IMG/VR virus record: IMGVR_UViG_3300040808_000776
Location: 1-36,240 of that record
From: a virus
Length of the DNA stretch: 36,240 nucleotides
Direction: 5' to 3' (one strand)
The notes beneath the pieces are model-generated. The model saw only the letters and a program-made list of their open reading frames with translations. It was not told where the DNA came from and did not search any database. The translations under genes were made by a program, and so were the position numbers. This document shows positions 1-10,700 of this stretch, piece by piece (position 1 is the first letter of the stretch; every line of letters begins with the position of its first letter).

Positions 1-155
1 GCCGCTGTATCATCAGCAACTCCATTACCAACTGCCCCAAAGTCTTTAACACTCACCACATCTTGCAGCTTTGATTCAACGGTGCGCTGCACAGCACCAG
101 TACCAGCCTGGATGAAACCTCCACCCAGGTCGGCTAAGTCACGTGTTTTTGTCAT
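1..155 (-). CDS. Second tailspike/receptor-binding protein, N-terminal part only (cut by left edge)
   Basis: The reading frame opens at an ATG at 155 and runs off the left edge after 51 codons. Residues 16-51 closely match residues 246-281 of the neighbouring tail fibre, including the VSVKDFGAVGNG stretch that opens pectate-lyase-like beta-helix domains of phage tailspikes, followed by VADDTAA. The 15 residues before this module are short and unlike the long tail-binding domain of the fibre, so this protein probably docks on the fibre or another tail part and not on the tail in the same way. The gene starts 37 bases after the fibre stop. The rest of the protein, including any sugar-binding or depolymerase surface, is outside the window. 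The family is well supported; the receptor role is inferred. Confidence 0.75.
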   Translation of the reverse strand, partial: MTKTRDLADLGGGFIQAGTGAVQRTVESKLQDVVSVKDFGAVGNGVADDTA

Positions 156-192
156 AATGTTATTGGTACTAGGTTCCTATGTTGTCTCTAAA

Positions 193-2475
193 TTAGCAGC
201 GTTTGATTTCCAGGTAGGAGCCATTAAGAACAGTCGTATCGGAGGCATTTGCTGTATTTTGAGCCACTTGAACCTTAAAAGTTCCAGCCGTGCCCAAAGT
301 TTTAATTTCTCCAGCAATGGTTGTTACTTTAGAGGCACCGGCAGCAAGAGTGCCAAGTTGAATAGTACTACCAGTGTTAAAGATTACTGGTTGCTCAACA
401 ATGGCGTTAGCAGTATTGGTAGTGATACTATTTGTAGGAGACCACCAAATAGTAGCATTTGTGGGAATAACAAACCCAAGTTTTAAGTCAGCTGCTGGAT
501 CGCCTTTGTATAGCAGATTAAGTTGAAATTGGATTATTTCATTTTCAGTCAGTTCAATAACAAGTTCAGGTACGTCTGACAATACAGTATCATTGTTGAT
601 TATTTTGTTGGTTACCACACGCGCAACTTCAACTCGTTTAATTATAGGAACAACGTTTGAAGTACTAAAGATGTTTGCAAGCTGTAAATTTGTTCTGGGG
701 CTTACCTGGATATCTGTTACAGTAGGATCTAGTGAAACCAGATCGTTGCCAGCAGAGTTGAACAGAATACTGCCATCAACTTTGATGCCCGCGGTCTTCC
801 AAAGAGCAGGTGTTGCTAGTAGACTGTTAACTCTAATAGCCTGAGGCGTAAACCTTAGATACCTATTGTTTTCTAGCGTGATAGCTGTACCTGCAACTTC
901 AACACACCTGCCTAGTGGTGTTTGCGAAACATTACCACCATCAAATGCTGAATTAAAAACTGTAGAACTATCCCAGAATGCCCATAGTTGAGTAGCTGTT
1001 TTTCTTACTCCAGCTGCTTCGGCATTAAAATAAGTATCTAAATTGTTAACAGTGAAGCGGAACCCTCGATTAGAGGGAGAGTCATCATTACCTACCCAGA
1101 GAGCATTACCAACACAGCTATTGACCATTACATTTTCAATCGTAATCTCTCCTGGATTAGCTTTGTTTACACGGCCATCTATCTCCCCATTGTCAAACCG
1201 AAACCCGTTTCCTCCATTGTCATGGATATACAGACGTTGAAACTTAGAAAGCCAAGTAGCAGCAATAGAGCGGATTCCGTCACCACCTTGATTTTTAATT
1301 TCAACGCCTTCTACGTTGGTAAACCAGCAATTTACCCCAACTTGGTCGACTGGTGAGATTAGGATACCATGATCATTGGCTGAAGAATTGCGTACTGCAG
1401 TGTTACCATCAATGATTAAATTCTCAATTCGGCTATAACGACCCTTAACACGCAAACAAGCTCCGCCAGTAAAATCTGCGTATAGGACGCTGCCTCGAAA
1501 AGCTCCTTCTCCAGTTATGCTTACACCTGTTCCGATTAGATCTAGAGTACCTGTTACTCGATAAGTACCTTTTGGCAGAAAAACAGCACCACGTTCTCCA
1601 CCTGGGTTGTATGCTGCAGTAATGGCAGCTTGAATAGCCGCTGTATCATCCGTCACACCGTCTCCAACAGCACCGAAGTCCTTAACGGAGACAACATCCC
1701 TCAGCTTGCTTTCAACAGTCCTAGTAGAAGCTCCTGTACCGCTTTGCAGGAAGTAAATCTCGCTGGACTGGTCACTGCCAACAGTGCTTAGATTGTTGAC
1801 ACAAACAATCTCGACAACATCACCAGCAGTCAGGGCTGTATTGAAAGTAACCGTGATACCATCTGTTGCAGTGTAATCTACATCACGTTGCTGTAGAACA
1901 CCGTTAGCATAGACATTCTCCCTACCTGTGGAGTATTGAAGAGTACCACCCGATTCACCAGAACCAGAGAATACAGTCTGACTAGCGGTAGCAGTAGTTC
2001 TCCATCGGGTGTATCCAGGAATATCTGTATCGCTAAGTCGGTTATCTACATACTGTTTGGTGACTGCATCAGAGTCGTTATTAGGGATACCAAGATTAGT
2101 GACTTGGTTACCTCCCATATTGAGATCACCAGCAAATGGATTGCTACCATCCGTTAGGACTGCATTGTTGGAAATCTCCTGTGTTACATATAGAGTTTGC
2201 AGATAGTTAGCGTTTAGGTCCTGAGCACGAATGCTGGAGCCTGGAGAGAATACTACCTCCTGATCATCAATGTTAGTCGATCGGTAGATGCGGATTTCGG
2301 CCCCAGAAGCAGGGGCAGAATCCATTTGTATTTGAGTATCTGTAGCAAAAGAGAAGGCAGTGGTATTTGTGTCATCCAAAGACACTAGTACGTCAGACTG
2401 CTCTAAGTATGGAAATGTGATAGAAAAGAGGACGGTAGATCCGTCCCCTACGTAGTTGTTCTCAGTTACCGCCAT
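193..2475 (-). CDS. Tail fibre protein (T7 gp17-like N-terminus, pectate-lyase-like centre)
   Basis: This 760-residue protein sits in the gp17 position, directly after the gp16-like gene, with a 14-base overlap. Residues 1-150 resemble the T7 tail fibre N-terminal domain that binds the tail (AVTENNYVGDGST, then SSIRAQDLNANYLQTLY, then GDLNMGGNQVTNLG). Residues 262-287 carry VSVKDFGAVGDGVTDDTAAI, the usual entry to a right-handed beta-helix, with many Asn-rich turns to about residue 560. The C-terminal 150 residues are beta-rich and unrecognised. It probably binds the host surface and may cleave a surface sugar, but I cannot point to catalytic residues. The central and C-terminal coding sequence looks more AT-rich than the neighbouring genes, which fits module exchange. 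Confidence 0.88.
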   Translation of the reverse strand: MAVTENNYVGDGSTVLFSITFPYLEQSDVLVSLDDTNTTAFSFATDTQIQMDSAPASGAEIRIYRSTNIDDQEVVFSPGSSIRAQDLNANYLQTLYVTQEISNNAVLTDGSNPFAGDLNMGGNQVTNLGIPNNDSDAVTKQYVDNRLSDTDIPGYTRWRTTATASQTVFSGSGESGGTLQYSTGRENVYANGVLQQRDVDYTATDGITVTFNTALTAGDVVEIVCVNNLSTVGSDQSSEIYFLQSGTGASTRTVESKLRDVVSVKDFGAVGDGVTDDTAAIQAAITAAYNPGGERGAVFLPKGTYRVTGTLDLIGTGVSITGEGAFRGSVLYADFTGGACLRVKGRYSRIENLIIDGNTAVRNSSANDHGILISPVDQVGVNCWFTNVEGVEIKNQGGDGIRSIAATWLSKFQRLYIHDNGGNGFRFDNGEIDGRVNKANPGEITIENVMVNSCVGNALWVGNDDSPSNRGFRFTVNNLDTYFNAEAAGVRKTATQLWAFWDSSTVFNSAFDGGNVSQTPLGRCVEVAGTAITLENNRYLRFTPQAIRVNSLLATPALWKTAGIKVDGSILFNSAGNDLVSLDPTVTDIQVSPRTNLQLANIFSTSNVVPIIKRVEVARVVTNKIINNDTVLSDVPELVIELTENEIIQFQLNLLYKGDPAADLKLGFVIPTNATIWWSPTNSITTNTANAIVEQPVIFNTGSTIQLGTLAAGASKVTTIAGEIKTLGTAGTFKVQVAQNTANASDTTVLNGSYLEIKRC
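1637..1746 (-). repeat. Module shared by the fibre and the second tailspike
   Basis: This stretch of the fibre gene is similar in DNA and protein to positions 1-110 of the window. Both copies encode a short linker with Thr-Val-Glu-Ser-Lys-Leu and then the opening of a beta-helix domain. The plus strand of both begins with the same 14 bases (GCCGCTGTATCATC) and diverges at many third codon positions, so this is an old shared module and not a recent duplication. Confidence 0.6.
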
Positions 2476-5400
2476 TAGCGTATGTCATGAATGAGGTACG
2501 TTGCTGCTCATTGCGTAGCTTCTGCATCTCAGCCTGCTTGGCCTGGTGATCCCGCATGCGCTTAGCGAATGTGGTACCGGGGTTGGCTAGCTTGTTAGCT
2601 GCATAGTTGTTTTGAGCATAGTTGTAGTAAGCCTTGAAGACCTTCTCGTAGAACTCCTGCTGAGGTACCTTGATGTTCTCAGCTGCTCCCTGTTCAAACA
2701 TAAGAGTAGCCGTTTCATCATCTCCCCCTTTACGCAGGTTAGGTCCGTTCTCACTGTAGAAGTAATCTTTCAGGACCTGCTCCATAGTGCGGTTACGATA
2801 TAGTGGCAGCTTAACGGATGTTGCAATCTTTGTGATTGAATTCCGATCCTCCCAAGTCAAAGGCATTCCTTGGAAGTGCTCTGGTGGTTGCTTTGGTTCA
2901 ATCCCATACTTCTCAAACGCCTTGTTGATTGGTGTACGTGATTGCTTGCTAAGCCGGATCGGCTGAGCGAAGTTAAACATGCGAACACCGACGCTAAAGG
3001 GGGACTTATCGAAGCCATCAAAGGTCAGCGCTTCACCAGTGGTTGTGTCCAGCTTCATGGGCGCAGCTCCAGGCATTACGCCAGATGCCATCTTACGCAT
3101 CAGTCCACCAAGACCTTGACCACTCATTCCCCATAGATCATCCATCAAACCTCGGGTCTGACGGGCTTCAGGGGAGATAATCTTAGCGGCCTGGTCCACA
3201 GCAATTGGGATAGGAAGTAGACCACGGGTGACCATACCACGTAGGTACCTCTCACCAGTAGCTCCAAACTTCTGATCACCTGTAGCAGCGGCCATAAGAG
3301 CCTTCATATTGTCCCACATACCCAGGGTTGTCTCGAACACGGAGTTCTTGACTACACTGTTCACAGCGATGGCTGCAGTTTGGGTCCAGGGGTTGAAGTT
3401 GCGCTTCTGAGGTTCACCCATCTCACGGAACAAGTGGCCAAGCTCCATGCCCATACCGAGGGCTTGAGCAAAGGGCTGTGCCCATGCATAGGAGATACGG
3501 TGCTCACCAAACCCAAGTGTGTAGGGCTTGCGCTGCTGATTGCTTTGGAAGAAGTCTCTACGACGATCAGGAGACATAGGACCAGCACCGTTACCCATGT
3601 CGAAGTAGCCCGCCAGCATCGCTGGGAGCATCATGATGTAACCAATGCGGAACTTACCACGCTTGTACGCCAGCTTGTGTATCTGAGCAGGGGTTAGTGC
3701 TTCCACGCCCTTCTGCTTGACCAGATCCTCCAATCCCTTCCACTCTTGATCGAACTGACGCAGAGCAATGTTGATACCAGGGGTAGCCCCAATGGCCTCG
3801 TCAAAGATCTTAGCGGGAGTCTTGAGGAATATCATACCGGTGAGCCCCTTGATGCCCGGTGCATCCGCAACTTTGTTGAGAGCTCTGAAGAATGGGCTAT
3901 TGTTCAGCTTGCCACTACGGAAGTTGAAGTAGTCACCATAGTCCTTGATCTCCTTGTAGAGAGGATGATCCTTGTTGACGGCACCTAGTTCATCGAACAT
4001 GGAATCCATCAGCTTCTGCTTCTTCTCCATAATCTCAGCAGAACGCTTAGCGATGGACTTAGATGTCCAGGGCTCATAGAAGCCCTCCAGGACCTCTGCA
4101 GCAGCTTCGCGGGTAGCAATGCTGTTGGCTGCCATGTACTGACCGATGTTCTCGGTCTTACCGATCCAGTCAGTAGGCTTACGGAGAATACCAAGCTGTG
4201 CAGCACGGCTGAAGTAGTCAGAGATAGACAGCATCATACTGCCCACAGGACCGAGGTTACCGGCCATCTTCTCACCACGGACAGCCTCTACCATCTCGAA
4301 CTCTTCCGGCTTCATGGAGAGCTTAAGTGGCATGGTATCAGGCATCTTCCAGATCTTGCCCATGACATCGTTCATGTGCATGATGGTCTCCTGCACAGAC
4401 ATCATCTCTGCAGCAGCCATTGCGCGCATCTTGCGGTCCAAGCGGCCAAAGCCGATACCGCCTACGCCCTTCATCACTGGCTCAACGGTTGTCCGCATTG
4501 TCAGGTTGACGAAGTTCTCAGCGATGGTCTTAGGATTAGCCAGGACTGTACGAGTGTGCAAGGCATCCACACCACGACCAAGAGCGGTGAGCAGGGTGGA
4601 GAATATCGGAGTAGCCTTGGCGATGTCATCAGCAGCTTCAAGAGCATTGAAGGCTTGATCCATCTGGCGCATCATGGTGCCAGTCACATCCTTGCCATTG
4701 CGGATCTGTTCGATCACTTCATCGACTGCCTTGTACAAAGCCTCTGACGATTTGTCAGACTTAACGATGTTATCAGCAACCTCTTGTGTGAACGTAGCAG
4801 CGTTCTTGGCCTGCATCTTGTGGCCGATGAACGACCAGGTACGGGCAGCATCCCGCTTGAGCCGCATCATGGACTTCATAACCTGCCACTGACGATCAAA
4901 CTGATCAGCAGTACTTAGACCGTTGAATGCAGCTTCACGACGTACGGCTCCAAGATCCTTGAAGTTCTTACGACCATTGGTGAGATAGTTATCGATCAGC
5001 GTAAGGGCTGAGCCGATCTTGGGGTTCTCACGGAGGATAACACCCTTACCTTGAAGGGTCTCGATCTCTTCACCAAGCTGAAGGCGTAGACCGTTCTCGA
5101 AGGCTTCGTAGTCACCACCACCCTTGATGTAGGCTTCAATGGAAGGGAGTGTACGTAGATTGCTCTTGGCTAGGATAGCCTTGTACTCAGCACTACGTGG
5201 ATCAAGCTTCTCGATTCCCTTGAACGCATCTATCTCAGCAAAGATCTCATTGGTCTTGCCTTGGATGTAGTTACGGGCTGCTTCAGGGCTCTTCGCGTGG
5301 TAGAGGAACTCGTTCTGAGATACTGGATAAGGATCACGCTCCAGGGTTCCCTTGACGGAGGCTCCCTGATCTACACCAAGCTCCTTGCGGGGCTTGACTG

Positions 5401-7762
5401 TGACCAGCTCATCCATCTCGTAGCCCATCTTGGTGGCCATCTTACGAGTAGTGGCCTCGGGTACCATGAAGTTCGCCTTGCTCAAAGCCTCTGATACACC
5501 CTTAGGATCGGAGAGAAGTTCAGCTGCATTCTTAGCCTGGAAGTCATTTAGGGTACCCTTGAAGAACTTCTCCGACAATGCTTCGTGGCTCATCTGACGA
5601 CGACGTAGCGCCTCCGTCATTTCAGCCCACTCATTGGACATCCCCTTTGAAGCCCCTAGAATATCCAAGCCACCAGTATCAATGACTTCCCCAGCATCAA
5701 CATCAAAGACGGCTTTCTGATCGAAGGCAGAAGCCAGCTCCTCTGCCGTCTTAGAGTCAGGCACATTGCGGCTGATCTCCATTTGGAGCTTACCGGTTTC
5801 AGGATCGATCCATCCACCAAGGTAGGTATCATCACGGCTGAGGATCTTCTGGTTGCGCTGCATCCACTCACCAAGCTGCTGGGTAATTGCTTGGCGGTTC
5901 TTGCTGAGCTGAGCACCTCCTTCACCGAATCCCACACCACGCATGGTGGGTATGTCCAGTTCGATCTCTTCAGCATCAATGCTAACCATGAAGCCAGACT
6001 TGGGCGACTCAAGGTTGTAGGGGTTGACACTGAATCCCTCTGGGTTCTCAGCAATAAGCTTGGGCAGGTCCTTGTGAGGCACCGTAGAAGATGCCTTGAC
6101 TTGGGTAGGCTCAGGAGTAGCAGTGAAATCATAGGGCTCCAGCTTACCGCCTTCACCTACAACTGCGTACTGATAACCATCAATCTCTTCGGAGAAGCCA
6201 GCACGTTGATATAGACGGGCTCTGGTGTTGCCACCACGACGCTCAGCAGCTTTGCTGATCTGAAGGTCTTCAGCAGTGTCTGTAAGGGGCTTAGCACGTA
6301 CTACCGTGCCAGGCTCCATATCAGCTGCGATGTTCTTGAACTGAGTGCGAAGCTCAGCCAGCTCAGGAACATTCTTGGAACCGTTCTCTACATCCCAGAC
6401 GATATCGTAGACATCTCTACCAAGGTTCTTGTCTGCTTCAGGTGTGGCGTACCAAGTGATAGGTGTGCCCTTGGAAGTACTGAGGTTGAACTCCAGCTCT
6501 TCAGTGGGAAGCTTAGGGAACTCCGTGGGAGAACCCATATGTGGGACAAAGCGGTTACCAGGGGTAAACAGCTCAGGATAGTCAAGGGCTACTTCATCCC
6601 AGGTAGCGTCATAGCCCGCCTCGCTGGCGGCTTTACGGTACATGTAGATGTCGAACTCCTTCTGCTCCAGGGCAGATTGAAGCTCCGTGATGTCCTTCTC
6701 GTTTTTGATGATCTCATCAGTGATCTGCTTGGCCTGTCCCATGGACATGTGGTCAGAAGCACGCACGAGCTCTTCAGGATCACCCCCGTATGCAGCAGTG
6801 TTAGCGTAGTCGTCAACCGTCTTGATGGCCTCGTTACGGGCCTGGATGGTCTCAGGGTAGGCAGCTTTCGGCCCATCCACTTCAGGGGCAATCTTGGGGC
6901 CACCTGGTTTAAGGGAACGGAAGAACGGGTTGGAATCCAGAATAGTCTTGACTGCTGGCTCAAGTGCATTGGCTACACCACGCACAGCAGAGCCCATAAG
7001 GGCGCCTTCAATACCCGCCATAGTACGGGCACCGAGTGGGTTGTCCTCGATACTCGAGATGAGCTGTGATATGGTTGTGGTGGGACCAGATAGGCCTTCA
7101 GGGGCATTCTCTGCCACCCACTGGGCGAGTTGGTTGGTAAGGGATTCTTCATCACCATGTGTAGCTACGAAGTCCTCGAGGAAGTCTCCACCCATCGTAG
7201 CGACCACTCCAGCGCCCTTAATGGGGTTATGACGTGCTGCTACCAGATAACGTACCAGAGTGCGGGCGACAGCGCCTACTGTGGTATCGTTCTCTGCGAT
7301 AAGGTTTGTACGGGCTGTGTATAGGTCTTTGCCAGTGACACCTTCTATGATATCAGCTGGTAGGTTGACCACACCCTCCACAAGGTCTTCCACACCGCCA
7401 AGGGTGGCACGGAGGCCTTCTTTCAGGACAGTACCAGCAGGACCGGTTTCAGGTAATTGGATCTTCTCCGACTTCTTCCGGTTCTCCTCTCCCATACCCC
7501 ATAGGTTTGTGCCGAGCATTTTGTCAACACCCTGGACACCGGACTTAACCCAGCCAGGAGGCTCATCAAACCTATTGTCTTCCTGTTGTTGTTGCTGTTG
7601 CGGTTGTTCTGGCTGAGGAGTTGGTTCGGCTGGGGCTACTGATGTGTCACCATAGGCGGCTTTCAGAGCCTCCAGCCTTTTTTCTTCAGCCTTTGGATCA
7701 TAATATGAGGGATCAGCAGGCACCGAACCGGTGTACTGTTTCCCGTCTCCATTCAAAGGCAT
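2462..7762 (-). CDS. Internal virion protein D-like ejection protein (T7 gp16 position)
   Basis: At 1766 residues this is the largest gene, well above T7 gp16 (about 1,300). Position between the gp15-like gene and the fibre gene is the main evidence, together with size and a helix-rich, Ala-rich composition. The N-terminus (residues 1-65) is disordered, with a Pro/Glu/Gln stretch including a run of six Gln near residue 57. Residues around 85-260 hold Gly/Ala-rich amphipathic segments. Long helical regions follow, ending in a Lys/Arg/Gln-rich tail. I see no lysozyme motif, whereas T7 gp16 carries a transglycosylase at its N-terminus; here that activity appears to have moved to the preceding gene. 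It presumably helps form the channel for DNA entry across the cell envelope. An AGGA lies upstream of the ATG. It starts one base after the gp15-like stop. Confidence 0.8.
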   Translation of the reverse strand: MPLNGDGKQYTGSVPADPSYYDPKAEEKRLEALKAAYGDTSVAPAEPTPQPEQPQQQQQQEDNRFDEPPGWVKSGVQGVDKMLGTNLWGMGEENRKKSEKIQLPETGPAGTVLKEGLRATLGGVEDLVEGVVNLPADIIEGVTGKDLYTARTNLIAENDTTVGAVARTLVRYLVAARHNPIKGAGVVATMGGDFLEDFVATHGDEESLTNQLAQWVAENAPEGLSGPTTTISQLISSIEDNPLGARTMAGIEGALMGSAVRGVANALEPAVKTILDSNPFFRSLKPGGPKIAPEVDGPKAAYPETIQARNEAIKTVDDYANTAAYGGDPEELVRASDHMSMGQAKQITDEIIKNEKDITELQSALEQKEFDIYMYRKAASEAGYDATWDEVALDYPELFTPGNRFVPHMGSPTEFPKLPTEELEFNLSTSKGTPITWYATPEADKNLGRDVYDIVWDVENGSKNVPELAELRTQFKNIAADMEPGTVVRAKPLTDTAEDLQISKAAERRGGNTRARLYQRAGFSEEIDGYQYAVVGEGGKLEPYDFTATPEPTQVKASSTVPHKDLPKLIAENPEGFSVNPYNLESPKSGFMVSIDAEEIELDIPTMRGVGFGEGGAQLSKNRQAITQQLGEWMQRNQKILSRDDTYLGGWIDPETGKLQMEISRNVPDSKTAEELASAFDQKAVFDVDAGEVIDTGGLDILGASKGMSNEWAEMTEALRRRQMSHEALSEKFFKGTLNDFQAKNAAELLSDPKGVSEALSKANFMVPEATTRKMATKMGYEMDELVTVKPRKELGVDQGASVKGTLERDPYPVSQNEFLYHAKSPEAARNYIQGKTNEIFAEIDAFKGIEKLDPRSAEYKAILAKSNLRTLPSIEAYIKGGGDYEAFENGLRLQLGEEIETLQGKGVILRENPKIGSALTLIDNYLTNGRKNFKDLGAVRREAAFNGLSTADQFDRQWQVMKSMMRLKRDAARTWSFIGHKMQAKNAATFTQEVADNIVKSDKSSEALYKAVDEVIEQIRNGKDVTGTMMRQMDQAFNALEAADDIAKATPIFSTLLTALGRGVDALHTRTVLANPKTIAENFVNLTMRTTVEPVMKGVGGIGFGRLDRKMRAMAAAEMMSVQETIMHMNDVMGKIWKMPDTMPLKLSMKPEEFEMVEAVRGEKMAGNLGPVGSMMLSISDYFSRAAQLGILRKPTDWIGKTENIGQYMAANSIATREAAAEVLEGFYEPWTSKSIAKRSAEIMEKKQKLMDSMFDELGAVNKDHPLYKEIKDYGDYFNFRSGKLNNSPFFRALNKVADAPGIKGLTGMIFLKTPAKIFDEAIGATPGINIALRQFDQEWKGLEDLVKQKGVEALTPAQIHKLAYKRGKFRIGYIMMLPAMLAGYFDMGNGAGPMSPDRRRDFFQSNQQRKPYTLGFGEHRISYAWAQPFAQALGMGMELGHLFREMGEPQKRNFNPWTQTAAIAVNSVVKNSVFETTLGMWDNMKALMAAATGDQKFGATGERYLRGMVTRGLLPIPIAVDQAAKIISPEARQTRGLMDDLWGMSGQGLGGLMRKMASGVMPGAAPMKLDTTTGEALTFDGFDKSPFSVGVRMFNFAQPIRLSKQSRTPINKAFEKYGIEPKQPPEHFQGMPLTWEDRNSITKIATSVKLPLYRNRTMEQVLKDYFYSENGPNLRKGGDDETATLMFEQGAAENIKVPQQEFYEKVFKAYYNYAQNNYAANKLANPGTTFAKRMRDHQAKQAEMQKLRNEQQRTSFMTYANGGN

Positions 7763-7763
7763 G

Positions 7764-10700
7764 TCATCGAATTCCTAGGATGTTACGGATACGTTGTGAC
7801 CACTCGCGCTCAGCTTGAGGGGTCCAGGGTAGATCGTGTGGCATTGGGATATCAACTGCAAGCCCGCCATCAGGAGAAGCAGACTTATAATGGTAGCTGG
7901 TGGCAGAGTGCTCCCCATCTTCCACTGAGCCAACTTTAATCCCTTGAGCTTCAAGCATAGCGATAGCTTGATCACGCTGCGGTGTAGTGGCAAAGGCGAT
8001 GTGCTCATGGTAGTTTACTCCACCATGATCATCGCGGAACCCACCATGGGAGCGATCACCAGTCAAATACTCAATTACTTGTAAATTCTGCTTGCCACCC
8101 ATAGCCTGTTGGTCATGTGGGTTGCTAGTTTTACCAGTCCTATTCAGATAGTCATTGACTACCTTGCGAGCCTTGGACATGTGCCGCTGGTACGACTTGT
8201 TATTGTAGGCTCCCCAGGCACCAAGGCCTTGGCTATCAAGGATCGACTTAGCTGCACGGACATTGTTGCCGAGATCATAGAGATCCTCGTTGCTCTGCAG
8301 TCCAAACTGACGTAGACGCTGTGGTCCCATACCACCGATCATGTTGATCTGGAAGGCACCATAGCTTAGGTCTCCTGTGTCTGGGTTGTCATTGAGAGCC
8401 CTGGGACTACCCATACCTTCTCCCATGGCAATGGCCAGCATTTGCACCAGCTTGTCCTCTGGTACTCCTGCAGCAACCATCTGACTCACAACGTGCTCAG
8501 GGTTGGTGGGATCAGTGGCACCTTGGGCTGCACCCATTTGGAGGTGCTGTGGATCAGGTCCCACTTGAAGCCGCTGGAGATCTCGCCTTGCGGCGGCCTT
8601 CTGTGCGGTTGTAGCGTTACGTGACTTCAGAACATTCCAGGTTGTAGGTGCCTGCTGCTTGACGATCTGAGCAAAGCGAGCATACTTCTCAGCAGCTGTA
8701 CCATAGTTGCTCAGCTTACCGAACTCCTTCTCGACACCCGCTGTGAACATCTGAGCACTCTCGTGGGTCATGCCCATGGAGCGAGCCCAGATTGCTGCTG
8801 TACCGTAGCTGAAGTCAGGGGAATCAGATCCAGGAGGATTCCACTTGAAGCTGCCAGAATCGCCAAGGAGGCGGATCTGTGCACGGATGATGCTGGGCAC
8901 TGTGCGGCCTGTAGCATCGGCCACAGCGAGGACTGAAGGGGGAATATAGTTGGGTTCCGTCTCCATCCGGTTGATCTCTGCTGCTGCCTGGGATCCACTC
9001 TCAAAGACGGCAATGCTGTCAACATCACCAGCCTTGATACCAAGCTTGCGCATCTGTAGGGAGCTCAGGTCACCAACGTAGTCAGTGTTATCCAGCTCAG
9101 GGATCTTACGCTGCTTGGCTGTGATCTGGTTCCACTCCAGCTCTACCTTGTCCTGACTACGCAGACCTTCAGCGGCGCCTGCAACGTTACCAGTGAGGTA
9201 GCGCTTAGGAGCTTCACCAGATAGGTGTGTCCTGGACCATTCGCTGAAGAGGTTGGGGATATCTGCAGCGTCTTCGGTGATGTCAATGTTTGGATTGGAC
9301 CGAAGGTAGTTGACGAAGTCTCGCATCGCTGCAGATTTGGCAAGCTTGAGACGCTCATCTGGGTTGATGAAGTTCTCTGCCTGTATCTCCGGTGTGAGCA
9401 CACGCTCGAGCTCGAGATCAATGTTCTCGAAGACAACGGCGTGCTTCTCCTTGATAGCCTTGCCGAAGTCAGCATACTTCATCAGGTCAGCACGCTGAGC
9501 CTCGGGGATGTTGGTATCAGCCAGAAGCTGCTCAGCCGTCTCTGCTGCATCCATGGGATCCATCAGCTCCAACTTGCCCTTGAGCTCCTTGAAGCGGTTC
9601 TGGGCTATCGTTGGGTTGTACAGCTTGGTCAGCATCTTACTGCGCAAGACAGCATTCTCTGGACCGGGGAACATCATCTCCACCTCGTCTCTAGCACCGG
9701 CTAGGCGCTCCTGAGCATCTTCATAGGTCATATTGCCGTTGACAATATCAGCTATGACAGAGTCTGTGAACTGGGTGGCTGTTGTGTCCTTCTGCTCCTG
9801 GTACTGCTTGTGAGCCTTCTCCTCGTAGGCTTCCAGCTTGGCATCCAGATACATCAGAGGTCTGGCCTGGCCCTGGAATAGGGTGCGCAGGTCTTGCTCT
9901 AGGGCTGTAGCTCTATCAAGCTGGTCAAAGGGTGTAGCCAGGATCTTGGAGGCACCTAGCTTGGCCAGCTGCATGGAGGCTTCAACTAGGTCACCACCAC
10001 GAGATGCTGTCATCTCACGGAGCTGCAGTCCTAGCTCTTCAACACGCTCGGTTGGGAGCATTCCTTCAAGGGAATCAAATGCACCGTAGGCATCGTTATC
10101 GGCCTTGTTCTCCAGTTGTTGCTTGTACTGCTGGGTGCGCTCCTGTGTGCCACGAGCACGGATTCCCATGTCAGCAGCATTAGCTTGACGATGGAAGTAC
10201 TTGTGGACTACAGCAGGGTTGATAGCTACAAGACCTTTCTCCTTGAAAAAGTCACGGCGAGCTTCGCGTAGGGCGTCAGCTTCGACGAGTGCAGGGTCAG
10301 CACCAGGCGGCATATTAGCCAGTGCTTCCACCACCTTGCGGTTAGCATAATCTGGATAGTCAGATGCTGCAGCTTGAGCCAGTCCCTCTTGGACCCCGTA
10401 TAGGTAGAACTTGTTGCTATTACGGATGTGGTTAGCATCGTTCTGAAGCCCCGCTTTTTCGAAGGCATCTGCGGTAGCCATAGTCCGCTCAAGGCCAGAG
10501 ACCTTGGCGTTGTTGATGGCTCCCATGTTGTCCAGAACATGCTGGAACTGGGTTGGGTCGGCCTGTGCGGCCATCATACCTTCAACTTGGAGGTTGTAGT
10601 TCTCCTCGTTGATGCGGTTGGCTTCAGCCTCCCAAAGGGATTTACTGAAGCTCAGTGCAGTCTTACCAAGTTCAGTCACAGCACGGACATCGTCCTGCTG

